Source: Phycisphaeraceae bacterium (GTDB lineage: Bacteria; Planctomycetota; Phycisphaerae; Phycisphaerales; UBA1924). From it: a stretch of DNA of 64,000 nt. The translations under genes were made by a program, and so were the position numbers. The stretch is taken from contig JAJTHN010000036.1 in assembly GCA_021297895.1 (NCBI GenBank), forward strand, positions 16,390 to 80,389. The letters are read 5' to 3'. Shown here piece after piece: positions 25,266 to 33,612 of the stretch (positions within the stretch are counted from its first letter, which is position 1; each line of letters starts with the position of its first letter). Under the pieces are notes generated by a model. It was not told the DNA's origin and ran no database searches. It was given only the letters and a program-made list of their open reading frames with translations.

Positions 25266-27296
25266 TCACTTCTTGCCGCCATCTCCGGTCCGCGGCGGGA
25301 TCGGCACCACGAAACTCGACGGACGATCTGTCGCGGGTCCCGGCGTGCCGGCCGCGGGCCGGGGGTTGTCTTCAAGCAGACGGACCCGCTCGTTTTCCTC
25401 CCCGCGCGTGCTCTCGCTCTCGGGCCGGTCCGCCACCGCTCCCGCCGCGGCGACCTCCGTCAGGCGTGCCAGCAGCCGATCGCGTTCGGTCGCGAACGCC
25501 GCGTTGATCCCGCGGGCCTTCTGCACCTGATACAGCGCCCCGACCACCTCGGAGTACGTCATCGAAAGACCCGGCTCGGGCTCATCGGCACGCGAGCTCG
25601 AGCCCAGGAATCTGGCGAGTTTCCAGACCGTTTCGGGCACGACGGTCTGCACCGTGCGGGTCGAGCGGATGTCGCGGTAGAACAGTCGGACGCCCTGAGA
25701 GTCCGGCGTGCCCTCGGGTGTATCAAGATCCGCGGTGAGCATGAACCGGTCGCGCCAGGCCGAGACCAGCAGCGGCCGCTGCAACGCCATGTCCCGTCCG
25801 AAGATCACGATCCGCGACTCGCCCTGCTGCGTGATGTAGATCAGCGGGTCGGTGCTGTCGACGATATCGATCGCGAAGCGACCGTCCACGTCGATCCGCG
25901 CGATTCCCGGATCGCGACGCTCGACCAGAGCCTCGTACGCCGCGACGCGGATCTCCAGTTCGGGCGAACTGACAAGCCGGCGCAAGGCCTCATCGACGCG
26001 CGGATCGGTCCCCAGCCGTCCCAGCAGCGTGATCGCCTCCGTGCGCATCGCGATGCTCGGCCGCTCCCCCGCCGCCGTGCCCAGCGCCATCGCCGTCAGG
26101 TGCGGCACCGTCCGCGGGTCACCAAGTTCCGCGCCGACACGCAACGCCGCCATCCGCGGCAGGAATTCCGGATACTCATACAACGGCGCGACAAACGGGA
26201 TCGACTCCTTGCCCAGCGCCACCAGACACGCCGAGAGTTCCTCCGCCATCGCGGGCATGGCCTTGAGTTCATCCGTGTACCGCTTGGCGTACTCCTGCGG
26301 GAACGCCAGGTCCGTCTGCGTATACGCCAGCAGCCGGACGAACTCGTCCGTCCGCGTGCGCCAGCGCCGCGGCACGCTGATGGTCAGCAGCGTGTCGTCG
26401 CGACCGGTCGCGGTCTTCTCCCGATCCTCCGGCCCCGCGGGCAGCCGGGAGTTGATCGCCGAAGCGATCGCGGCCACCCGCCCGTGGCTCGGGTTGTCAA
26501 CGACGATCGTCATCTCCAGCGCGTTGGTCACCTTGCCCCCGCCCAGCACGCGCCCCACCGTGCGCGTCACGCCGTCGTCGCCGCGGATCGCTCCCGCCGG
26601 GTCCGCAAAGGGGTTGATGAACACGGGGCCGTACGCCTCGGCGACCTTGCGCGTCCGCATCGATCCGAACGGCGAAGGCGGCCCCAGGTGCAGATCCGTC
26701 GTCCACAGCATCCCGCCCTCAAGGCTCGTCGTGCTGCTTCCCGGCAGCGATCGCACACGAACATCGAACGTGGTCGACTCCGGGCTGCCCGGCGAAATCA
26801 CCGCCTCGACCACGACCACCGCGACGCGATTGTCGGCGAGGAATTGCTTGGGCGTCACGCCCGCCAGATCCCCGCCCTCCATCGCCGAACCCTTGCCGAT
26901 GCCCCGCCGCGAGAGTTCCCGCTCCATCGTCGCCTGAATCGCCTCGGGATACGGCCCGCCCCCGGTCTCGGCCAGCCCGACAACCACGCCGAAGCCCGAC
27001 ACGAGCGTCGGCTCTCGCCCCTGAATCGACGCCATCGATGAGATCGTCCCGCGCAGAACCGCCGGCACGTCGCGGATGATCGGATCCGCCTCGCGGGCGG
27101 TCTTCGGAGCCTTGACCGTGTTGTTGCACGACGGCAGCAGCACGCCCAGAGCCAGCAGGCCAGCCAGCCCGATCCCCTGCATCGCCAGCAGCGTGCCCCG
27201 CGTCAGCCCCTGGCCCTTCGCAAACACCCGGACATCCGCGCACCCGCCGATGTTCTGTGAGGTCGCCGACCGATCCTGCTTCGTCGCGCTGCGCAT
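25266..27296 (-). CDS. Putative lipoprotein with FlgI-like (P-ring) domain and HEAT-like repeats
   Basis: 676 residues from the ATG at 27296 (AGGAG 6 bases upstream). A long N-region precedes a hydrophobic stretch and LLPSC (Cys ~57), a possible lipobox. Residues ~75-330 match the flagellar P-ring protein FlgI: SSMASIQGREPTLVSGFGVVVGL, then VAVVVVEAVISPGSPESTTFDVRVRSLPG with SLEGGMLWTTDL, and GGGKVTNALEMTIV followed by AIASAINSRL. Residues ~345-450 resemble HEAT repeats (MAALRVGAELGDPRTVPHL, MRTEAITLLGRLGTDPRVDEAL, IRVAAYEALVERRD). A further beta-rich part and a Pro/Glu-rich tail complete it. True FlgI proteins are ~370 residues and lack HEAT repeats. No flagellar genes adjoin it; motAB is 10 kb away. 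It may be a specialised ring or an envelope assembly factor. Confidence 0.72.
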   Translation of the reverse strand: MRSATKQDRSATSQNIGGCADVRVFAKGQGLTRGTLLAMQGIGLAGLLALGVLLPSCNNTVKAPKTAREADPIIRDVPAVLRGTISSMASIQGREPTLVSGFGVVVGLAETGGGPYPEAIQATMERELSRRGIGKGSAMEGGDLAGVTPKQFLADNRVAVVVVEAVISPGSPESTTFDVRVRSLPGSSTTSLEGGMLWTTDLHLGPPSPFGSMRTRKVAEAYGPVFINPFADPAGAIRGDDGVTRTVGRVLGGGKVTNALEMTIVVDNPSHGRVAAIASAINSRLPAGPEDREKTATGRDDTLLTISVPRRWRTRTDEFVRLLAYTQTDLAFPQEYAKRYTDELKAMPAMAEELSACLVALGKESIPFVAPLYEYPEFLPRMAALRVGAELGDPRTVPHLTAMALGTAAGERPSIAMRTEAITLLGRLGTDPRVDEALRRLVSSPELEIRVAAYEALVERRDPGIARIDVDGRFAIDIVDSTDPLIYITQQGESRIVIFGRDMALQRPLLVSAWRDRFMLTADLDTPEGTPDSQGVRLFYRDIRSTRTVQTVVPETVWKLARFLGSSSRADEPEPGLSMTYSEVVGALYQVQKARGINAAFATERDRLLARLTEVAAAGAVADRPESESTRGEENERVRLLEDNPRPAAGTPGPATDRPSSFVVPIPPRTGDGGKK

Positions 27297-27590
27297 GGAC
27301 AACTCCTGCCCGCCACCCGATAGGCCCACGCCGGATTGTTGCACACCCGTCGCCCCGCCGACGACATGCCTCCCGGCCCCATTCCGCCGCGGATCGGAAG
27401 GGCGCGGAGTCGGCGATGAAGATCCGGATCGGCGGACGCCCTCCCGCCGCGCCCCACCCTACTCCCGAGCATCACGGGAGTTCGTCGGTCCGGTCCGGCT
27501 GAACACCCGCCGAGACCCGCGCGCCGTGGGTTTTCATCCCTGCTCAGCACTGCGCGATGTCGTGCGGATCGCGCATCGGGCGCGTGCCGC

Positions 27591-28628
27591 TCAGCCGCCG
27601 CTTCGCCGCGTCAGGATCGGAAGAAACTCCTCCGCCAGCCCCCGTCGCCACATCGCCGAGTCCGCACCTTGCTGTTCCCATCGACGCAGAACCTCGATCA
27701 TCGCACCATGATCAGCCCGCACCTGCGCCGACATCTTCAGCGTCCGCCGAGCCTGCTCCTCGGTCATCGCATCCAGCCGCCCGGCCCAGACCGCGAACAC
27801 CGGGACCTCCGCCGTCGTGCTCCACAAGGATGAAACCACGAGCCCGGACGCGACGCTGAACTCATCATCGCTCAGGCCCAGCAGCCAATCCTGCAACCGC
27901 GCTGCGCGGGCCACCGTCGCCGCGCCGGTCTGCCCGAGCACCTGAGCAGCCTGTTCGACATCGTTCGACGCGCCCAGCACCGACACGGTCGACAGTGTCC
28001 GCATCGCCGCCTCGGCCGCGCGGTCCAGTGCCCGCGCCCTGTCCTCAGGGGTGACCGACTTCTCGTCGCCGAGCACGTCCAACCACGTTGCCAGAATCCC
28101 GAGATTGTCCCCGTCGGCATTGCCGAACGCCTGCACGTACCGCGACTCGCTGTTGATCCACATCGTCAGGTCGCTCTTGTGGCGCGATCGGAGTTCATCC
28201 ACCGCCGACCGCGCCGCGCCCTGCCCCGCGTACGGCACCATCCAGTACAACACCGGTCCCGGCACCGCCGATGCCCACCCCTCCCGATACACGCGCGGCG
28301 CAAGCACGATCCCCGCCCCCGCGAGCGCCAGCACCGCCGCGAGCGCCAGCCCGCGCACGCGCCGACGTGTGCGCCCGAGCATCGCCTCGCTCCGCGCGAC
28401 AAACCCGCACTCCGAGCACCGCCGCGAGCTGTCGCCAGGCGGCCCGCCCTCGCCGGGGCTCCCCGTATCGCTCTGCCTGCCCAACTCGTACCAGCACCTC
28501 GGGCACCGACGACGCCCCCGCGCCCGATCGCCCCTCACGAACCGCATCAACACCCATGCACTCAGCGCGATGATGCTCCATCCCACGATTCGGGCTACCC
28601 ACACGCCGATGAGTTCGCTCATGGTCAT
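27591..28628 (-). CDS. Zinc-ribbon membrane protein, function unknown
   Basis: 345 residues from the ATG at 28628 (an ATG at 28622 is equally possible; no clear ribosome site). An N-terminal membrane helix (IGVWVARIVGWSIIALSAWVLM) is followed by a zinc ribbon CPRCWYELGRQ...CSECG at about residues 42-75. A second helix (VRGLALAAVLALAGAGIVLA) and a ~230-residue extracytoplasmic or soluble helical domain complete it. The zinc ribbon plus helix architecture recurs in planctomycete genomes (compare 33613-35589). No enzyme motif is visible. The nuclease gene diverges from it 137 bases away. The 294 bases between its stop and the FlgI-like gene downstream hold only a small hairpin (27461-27481). Confidence 0.7.
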   Translation of the reverse strand: MTMSELIGVWVARIVGWSIIALSAWVLMRFVRGDRARGRRRCPRCWYELGRQSDTGSPGEGGPPGDSSRRCSECGFVARSEAMLGRTRRRVRGLALAAVLALAGAGIVLAPRVYREGWASAVPGPVLYWMVPYAGQGAARSAVDELRSRHKSDLTMWINSESRYVQAFGNADGDNLGILATWLDVLGDEKSVTPEDRARALDRAAEAAMRTLSTVSVLGASNDVEQAAQVLGQTGAATVARAARLQDWLLGLSDDEFSVASGLVVSSLWSTTAEVPVFAVWAGRLDAMTEEQARRTLKMSAQVRADHGAMIEVLRRWEQQGADSAMWRRGLAEEFLPILTRRSGG

Positions 28629-28765
28629 GGTGCATCGCCCCGTGCGCATCGCTCGAACGCAGAATCGCCAATCCGCGGCCCGATCCTGTATCCTTGCCCG
28701 TTCCCGACACCCCCGCCCCAAGTTCCCCCAGTCCCCGCCTTCTCGCACATCGCCCGGAGCCGACC

Positions 28766-29869
28766 ATGTCCGCCGTACCAACACGTTCACCGCTCGCCGC
28801 CTCCCGATGCGCGCTGGCCGCACTTTCCGTCATCATTTCCGCCGCTGCCGCGCAGGCCTGGGACGCGCCGGGTCACCGCGCCATCACCTTCCTTGCGCTC
28901 GACGGGCTCCAGCAACTCGCGCCGGAGGCGCCCGCATTCATCTTCGACCCCGACCAGCGACACGCCATCGCCTGGCAGGCCAGCGAGGCCGACCGTTGGC
29001 GCGGCACGCGCTCGGCCTACCTGACCCATGAAAACGCGATGGAGCACTTCATCGACATCGAGGATCTCGATGAGTTCGGCCTGACTCTGCGCACCATCAA
29101 CCCGCTGCGCGCACGCTTCATCCGCGACATGAGCGTCGCCCGATACGCCCACCGCGAGGGCGACTCACCCCGCACCGACGGCGCTCCCGAGCGTCCGCCC
29201 TACAACGAAAGACTCGACCCCACGGGCCAGAAGGAGTTCCCCGGCTTCCTGCCGCACGCCATCGTCGAGCACCATGCCAAACTCACCAGCAGCCTCAAGA
29301 CCTGGCGCATCCTCACCAGACTCAATGAACCCGCCCGCGCCCCGCAGTTGCTCATGGCCCAGAGCAACATCCGCGTGACGATGGGCATGCTCTCCCACTT
29401 CGTCGGCGATGCCGCCCAACCGCTGCACACGACCAAGCACTTCAACGGCTTTGTCGGCCCCAACCCCCAGCAGTTCACCACCGCCAACACCTTCCACGCC
29501 AAGATCGACGGCGGCATCCTGACCCACCACGCCCTGAACTACCACACCGTCAAGCCCACACAGACCTTCACGACCATCGTCGATCCACTCGACCCGTGGC
29601 AGGACCTCATGACGTACATCGAGCGCTCGCACGAGAAGGTCATTCCCCTCTACGTGATGGAGAAGGACGGCTCGCTCATGGCCGAGCCGGGCAAGATCTT
29701 CATCACCGAGCGGCTCAACGATGCCGCGTCGATGCTCGCGGCTCTTTACGCCAGCGCCTGGGCCAACAGCGCGATCACGGACAAGGACGTGTCGGACTTT
29801 GTCCGCTACGACGGCTTTGACATCAAGTCGCTGCCGAATCCGACCGAGCAAGACAAGCCGAATCCGTAA
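28766..29869 (+). CDS. Secreted S1/P1-type zinc nuclease family protein
   Basis: 367 residues from the ATG at 28766 (GGAG 6 bases upstream). A signal peptide ends at AAAQA so that the mature protein starts with Trp (WDAPGHRAI), as required for the zinc ligand in S1/P1 nucleases and phospholipase C-like enzymes. Other ligands appear in order: His in GHRAI, Asp in ASEADRW, His in THENAMEHFID, the diagnostic SHFVGDAAQPLH, and His/Asp in TFHAKIDGG. All zinc ligands therefore look intact. The expected role is degradation of extracellular single-stranded nucleic acids, possibly for phosphate or nucleoside scavenging. A strong terminator follows the stop codon, so it is a single-gene unit. Confidence 0.85.
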   Translation: MSAVPTRSPLAASRCALAALSVIISAAAAQAWDAPGHRAITFLALDGLQQLAPEAPAFIFDPDQRHAIAWQASEADRWRGTRSAYLTHENAMEHFIDIEDLDEFGLTLRTINPLRARFIRDMSVARYAHREGDSPRTDGAPERPPYNERLDPTGQKEFPGFLPHAIVEHHAKLTSSLKTWRILTRLNEPARAPQLLMAQSNIRVTMGMLSHFVGDAAQPLHTTKHFNGFVGPNPQQFTTANTFHAKIDGGILTHHALNYHTVKPTQTFTTIVDPLDPWQDLMTYIERSHEKVIPLYVMEKDGSLMAEPGKIFITERLNDAASMLAALYASAWANSAITDKDVSDFVRYDGFDIKSLPNPTEQDKPNP

Positions 29870-29898
29870 AAACAAACCGACTGTCGGTTTGTTTTTTC
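29868..29898 (+). terminator. Strong intrinsic terminator of the nuclease gene
   Basis: AAACAAACCGA-CTG-TCGGTTTGTTT hairpin, beginning at the stop codon and running into GTTTTTTC. Stem 11 bp followed by a T run. Confidence 0.9.
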
Positions 29899-30041
29899 TG
29901 GGCCTACCCACCCGTTCGGGCGAAACATCGCTCAGCATGGCCGTGCGGCGATGAGTTGGCCTTGCTTTGCGCGCGCCGGTCGGCGTTCGCGCAGGCGTGT
30001 TGTATTCTCACCTTCCGCCCAACCGTACAGGAGATGTCCCC

Positions 30042-32846
30042 ATGCACCCGACCAAGATCGCGGCCAACATTCGTTTGCGCCGTGTAGCGGCCTTGGCTCT
30101 GCTCGCTCTCGCGGGGACGGTATCGACCTCATCGGTCGCGTCGGCATCGCCGTCGGCGTTCGCGCTGATCCAGTCCGACCTGACGGAACTCGGCGGCATT
30201 TCCGCCGACGGTTCGACCGTTGTCGGAGCGCTCGGAATTGAGTCCGGTTTTCAGTTCACCTTTCGCCCATTCCGCTGGAGTTACGAGACCGGCCTCTCGC
30301 TGCTGACACCCATCCCGTCGTCCGGCCAGACTGTCGCACAGGCGATCTCGAGCAACGGCTCGGTCATTGCCGGCCGCAACCCATCGGGCGGCTTCATCTG
30401 GAACACCCCCGGGCCGATGCAGAACTTCGCGTTCGGCGAGATCCTCGATCTCTCGGCAAACGGTTCGATCTACATCACCGATGACGGACGCGGCACGTTC
30501 CCCAACCCGCCCGCCGCGCTGCCCACGCTCCCCGAAGCCAGCATCGGTCGTCCGGTCGCCCTTTCCGGCGATGGCCAGACCGTCGCCGGCAACGACACGG
30601 TTCAGGTCGAAGATCCCGGCGGGGGTGGTTACGGCTACGGCGGGCCTTCGCTGATCAACGTCTCGCGTGCCGTGCGAATCACGCCGTCGAACGTGGTTCA
30701 GCCGCTGGGCCTGCTCGGCGGTGATGAGTCGTTCGCGCTGGGCATTTCCTCCGACGGCGCGGTTGTTGTGGGCTTTGCCGAGCGGGCACCAGCCTCCGGC
30801 GGCACGAACCGCGCCTTCAGCAGCACGGGCGGCGCACCGATGGTCGAACTGCCAACTCCGGCGGGCACGGAGGACGCGCCCAGCGAGGCCCGCGATGCCT
30901 CCGGCGATGGCTCGGTCATCGTCGGCGCGGTCGATGGGCGTGCGGTGTTCTGGTCCGGCGGCGAGCCGCAGTTCATCCGCGAGTACATGCTCTCACGCGG
31001 GATCGACCTCTCGGCCCATGAGTTCCTCACCGCCGAGGGCGTCTCGGACGATGGCCGCTACGTTGTGGGCCAGTCCTTCCGCACCGGGACGGGGACGGTC
31101 GACGCATATCGCATCGATCTTCAGGCCTTCTGCTTCGCGCCATCGCCCGCGCCGATCTTCGCGCCGACGTTCTCGCTTCACGAGGTTGGCCAGCCCATGC
31201 CCGGGATCGCGGGCGAGACGATCCTCGGGCTGTCGAACGCGGATCTGGCCACAGGAGGAGCCAGCGCCACGCTCGCTCAATCGACCGGTGACCGGGCCAT
31301 CGGCGGGCCGCTCGGTGCGCCGATTGCCTATTCCGGCGCGCCGCGGATGGTCTCGGCCTTTGCCGATACCCAGGGCCGCGTTGTGGTCTCGGGCGGTGTG
31401 CTGGTGAGCGTTCCCAACCCCAATCCGTTCGAGCCGCCGCTGCTCGCTTTGCGCGGCCAGATCGATCACTTCAGCCCCGGGCTGAGCGAGCCGCTGGTCC
31501 GAGAGGGCGACGCCGCGCCGGGAACGGGCGGGGGAACGATGAACACGACGGACATCGATCTCAAAGCGATGGTGAACAATGCCGGTGATGTCGCGTTCAC
31601 CACGCGGGTCAGCGGCGGCAACAGCGGTCTGGCGCTGTTCGTCCGCTCGGCTTCGGGCACGAGCCGCGCGTTCTTCAGCGCCCCGGCGATCACGAATCTC
31701 GAGTCGCTCCAGTCGCCGACGGTTCACGCCTTCAGCGACACCGGCGTGATCGCGCGATCGGGCACGGTCCTGGTCACCGGCGGCGTGCCGATCGGGCAGG
31801 GGTTCTTCGTCGGCGGGCCGTCGACACACACCCTTCGCCTGCGCACCGGCGCTCCCGCGCCCGATGCGTTGCCGGGGAGCGTTCTCTCGGACATCGAGAC
31901 GACCCGCGTGCGACAGTTGCCAAGCGGGCTCACGACGGTCCGTGCGACGATTCAGAATCCCGACAGCACCAGCCGTCGCGTGATCTACTCGATGGACCCG
32001 GCCCCCGATGCGCAAGCCCGGATCGTGCTCAGCGCGGGCGACGGCATCACGGGGCTTGGCGGCGTGACGATCTCGGACATCGGCGAGTACACGCTGCGGG
32101 CGAACAACACCGCGATCGTGCAGGTGTACCTGAGCGGGCCGGGCATCAACTCGGACAACGACATCGCGCTGGTCAGCGTTGACCTGGCCGCGGCGCAGCC
32201 GGCGAGCATGATCACGCAGCGCGGCACGCTCACGCCCGGCGCGGCGCCGTGCCAGTGGTACTCGCTCGAGGTCACGCATCTTTCCAGCGCGGGCGAGTGG
32301 ACGATCCTTCACACCACCTCCATCAGCAGGAGCGTCACGGTTCCGATCGTGCTCGCGATCAATCAGGATGGCTTCGTGCAGCCGCTTGTCCGGGCCGGCC
32401 AGTCGCTGAATCTCGGCGGCGGGCCCTCGGTCTTCATCCGCTCGTTCAGCCCCGCCACCATCGAACGTGGCACGACCGGCGGCGATGGTCGCCGGTCCGA
32501 CATCGCCTCAACCGGCCAGTACCTTCTGCGTGCGCAGGTCAGCGACACCGAGAGCGGGCCGCAAAGCTCGGCGCTGCTGCGCATCGACCTGCCGGTCACG
32601 CCGGGGTCGATCGCGTGCTCGGTCGCGGACATCGCCAACACCGACGGCGACCCCGGTGCCGACGGTGCCATCGACAACGGCGACTTCCAGCTCTTCTTCA
32701 TCGCGTTCTTCGCCGATGTGAGCGACCCGCTGCACCTGCTGGCCGACATCGCCAACACCGACGGCGACCCCGGTGCCGACGGCGTGGTGGACAACGGCGA
32801 CTTCAGCACCTTCTTCAACTTCTTCTTTATCGGTTGCGGATCCTGA
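30042..32846 (+). CDS. Large secreted beta-repeat protein with GC-type dockerin-like tail
   Basis: 934 residues from the ATG at 30042 (AGGAG 8 bases upstream). A signal peptide (RVAALALLALAGTVSTSSVASA) is followed by at least six HAF-like repeats of the form GISADGSTVVGALG, ISSNGSVIAGRN, LSGDGQTVAGN, ISSDGAVVVGFA, ASGDGSVIVGAV and VSDDGRYVVGQS, predicted to build a beta-propeller. A second region (~370-840) has further beta motifs (MVNNAGDVAFTTRVSG, DGITGLGGVTISDIGEY). The C-terminus has two ADIANTDGDPGADGxxDNGDF motifs and ends IGCGS. Role unknown; presumably exported and surface-attached. Confidence 0.78.
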   Translation: MHPTKIAANIRLRRVAALALLALAGTVSTSSVASASPSAFALIQSDLTELGGISADGSTVVGALGIESGFQFTFRPFRWSYETGLSLLTPIPSSGQTVAQAISSNGSVIAGRNPSGGFIWNTPGPMQNFAFGEILDLSANGSIYITDDGRGTFPNPPAALPTLPEASIGRPVALSGDGQTVAGNDTVQVEDPGGGGYGYGGPSLINVSRAVRITPSNVVQPLGLLGGDESFALGISSDGAVVVGFAERAPASGGTNRAFSSTGGAPMVELPTPAGTEDAPSEARDASGDGSVIVGAVDGRAVFWSGGEPQFIREYMLSRGIDLSAHEFLTAEGVSDDGRYVVGQSFRTGTGTVDAYRIDLQAFCFAPSPAPIFAPTFSLHEVGQPMPGIAGETILGLSNADLATGGASATLAQSTGDRAIGGPLGAPIAYSGAPRMVSAFADTQGRVVVSGGVLVSVPNPNPFEPPLLALRGQIDHFSPGLSEPLVREGDAAPGTGGGTMNTTDIDLKAMVNNAGDVAFTTRVSGGNSGLALFVRSASGTSRAFFSAPAITNLESLQSPTVHAFSDTGVIARSGTVLVTGGVPIGQGFFVGGPSTHTLRLRTGAPAPDALPGSVLSDIETTRVRQLPSGLTTVRATIQNPDSTSRRVIYSMDPAPDAQARIVLSAGDGITGLGGVTISDIGEYTLRANNTAIVQVYLSGPGINSDNDIALVSVDLAAAQPASMITQRGTLTPGAAPCQWYSLEVTHLSSAGEWTILHTTSISRSVTVPIVLAINQDGFVQPLVRAGQSLNLGGGPSVFIRSFSPATIERGTTGGDGRRSDIASTGQYLLRAQVSDTESGPQSSALLRIDLPVTPGSIACSVADIANTDGDPGADGAIDNGDFQLFFIAFFADVSDPLHLLADIANTDGDPGADGVVDNGDFSTFFNFFFIGCGS

Positions 32847-32885
32847 GACCGGGGCGCTCGCACAGCCGGGACGGTTGGCGTTAGA

Positions 32886-33608
32886 ATGCCGTCATCGGCG
32901 GATCGCCGCGGGGCGACGGCCGGTGTTGTGTGCGCTGACGGGCAGAACTCTGGCGGGGGGATCGAGGGCGTGGCCCCGGCGGCCGCCGCGCGGTCGCCCC
33001 GGCGTGCGCCGCCCACGGAGCGGACCGGCAGCGTCGCCAAGGCGCAGGTCTGGCACGAGGTGCTCGGCATCATCGGGATCGTGTTGGGCTCGGTCGGCGT
33101 GCTCATGGCGCTGTGGCAGCTCGTCTGGCCCGGGATCGCGGCGCTGATCGGTGGCCCGTTCGCGGCCGCGATGCGGATGCCCGAAGGATCCACGCTGCCG
33201 ACGCACAACATGATCTATGGCGTGGTCAAGCTCGCGATCGAGGCGGCGCTGATCGTGCTGTGCGCGATGCTCGTGCGTCGGCACCGCGCGAGCGTTTGGG
33301 GGCTGAGGATCTGGGCGATCGCGGAGATCATCGTGCTTCCGTACAAGCTCTGCGTAACGGCGTGGAGCATGGAAGCGGGCTTTGAGCAGCAGGCGGCGGG
33401 GCCGCGAGCCGGCGGCCCGGCACCGGAGATCATCGAGCAACTCTCGCTGGTCATGGGCGTTGGTTTCTCGGCCCTTTGGACGCTTGCGCTGCCGATCTTT
33501 CTCCTGTGGTGGTTCGGGCGTCGCACGATCATCGCCAGCGCCGCGCGGTGGCCCGGCGCAGCTCGACCCGGCGCAACTCGGCCCGGCGCACCTCGGGAAG
33601 GAGCCTGA
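32886..33608 (+). CDS. Multi-pass membrane protein, function unknown
   Basis: 240 residues. After a disordered ~45-residue N-terminus there are about four helices: VLGIIGIVLGSVGVLMALWQLVWP, MIYGVVKLAIEAALIVLCAMLV, LRIWAIAEIIVLPYKLCVTAW and GVGFSALWTLALPIFLLWWF. The start at 32886 (or a later in-frame start near residue 50) has no clear ribosome site. It is followed after 4 bases by the zinc-ribbon membrane protein gene whose ribosome site lies inside this gene's last codons, so the two are translationally coupled. Confidence 0.65.
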   Translation: MPSSADRRGATAGVVCADGQNSGGGIEGVAPAAAARSPRRAPPTERTGSVAKAQVWHEVLGIIGIVLGSVGVLMALWQLVWPGIAALIGGPFAAAMRMPEGSTLPTHNMIYGVVKLAIEAALIVLCAMLVRRHRASVWGLRIWAIAEIIVLPYKLCVTAWSMEAGFEQQAAGPRAGGPAPEIIEQLSLVMGVGFSALWTLALPIFLLWWFGRRTIIASAARWPGAARPGATRPGAPREGA

Positions 33609-33612
33609 GCGC

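Noticed and set aside
27461..27481. Hairpin ACTCCCG...CGGGAGT between the FlgI-like gene and the zinc-ribbon membrane gene
   Set aside because: Only 7 bp with no T-tract in either direction, so it does not qualify as a terminator; significance unclear.
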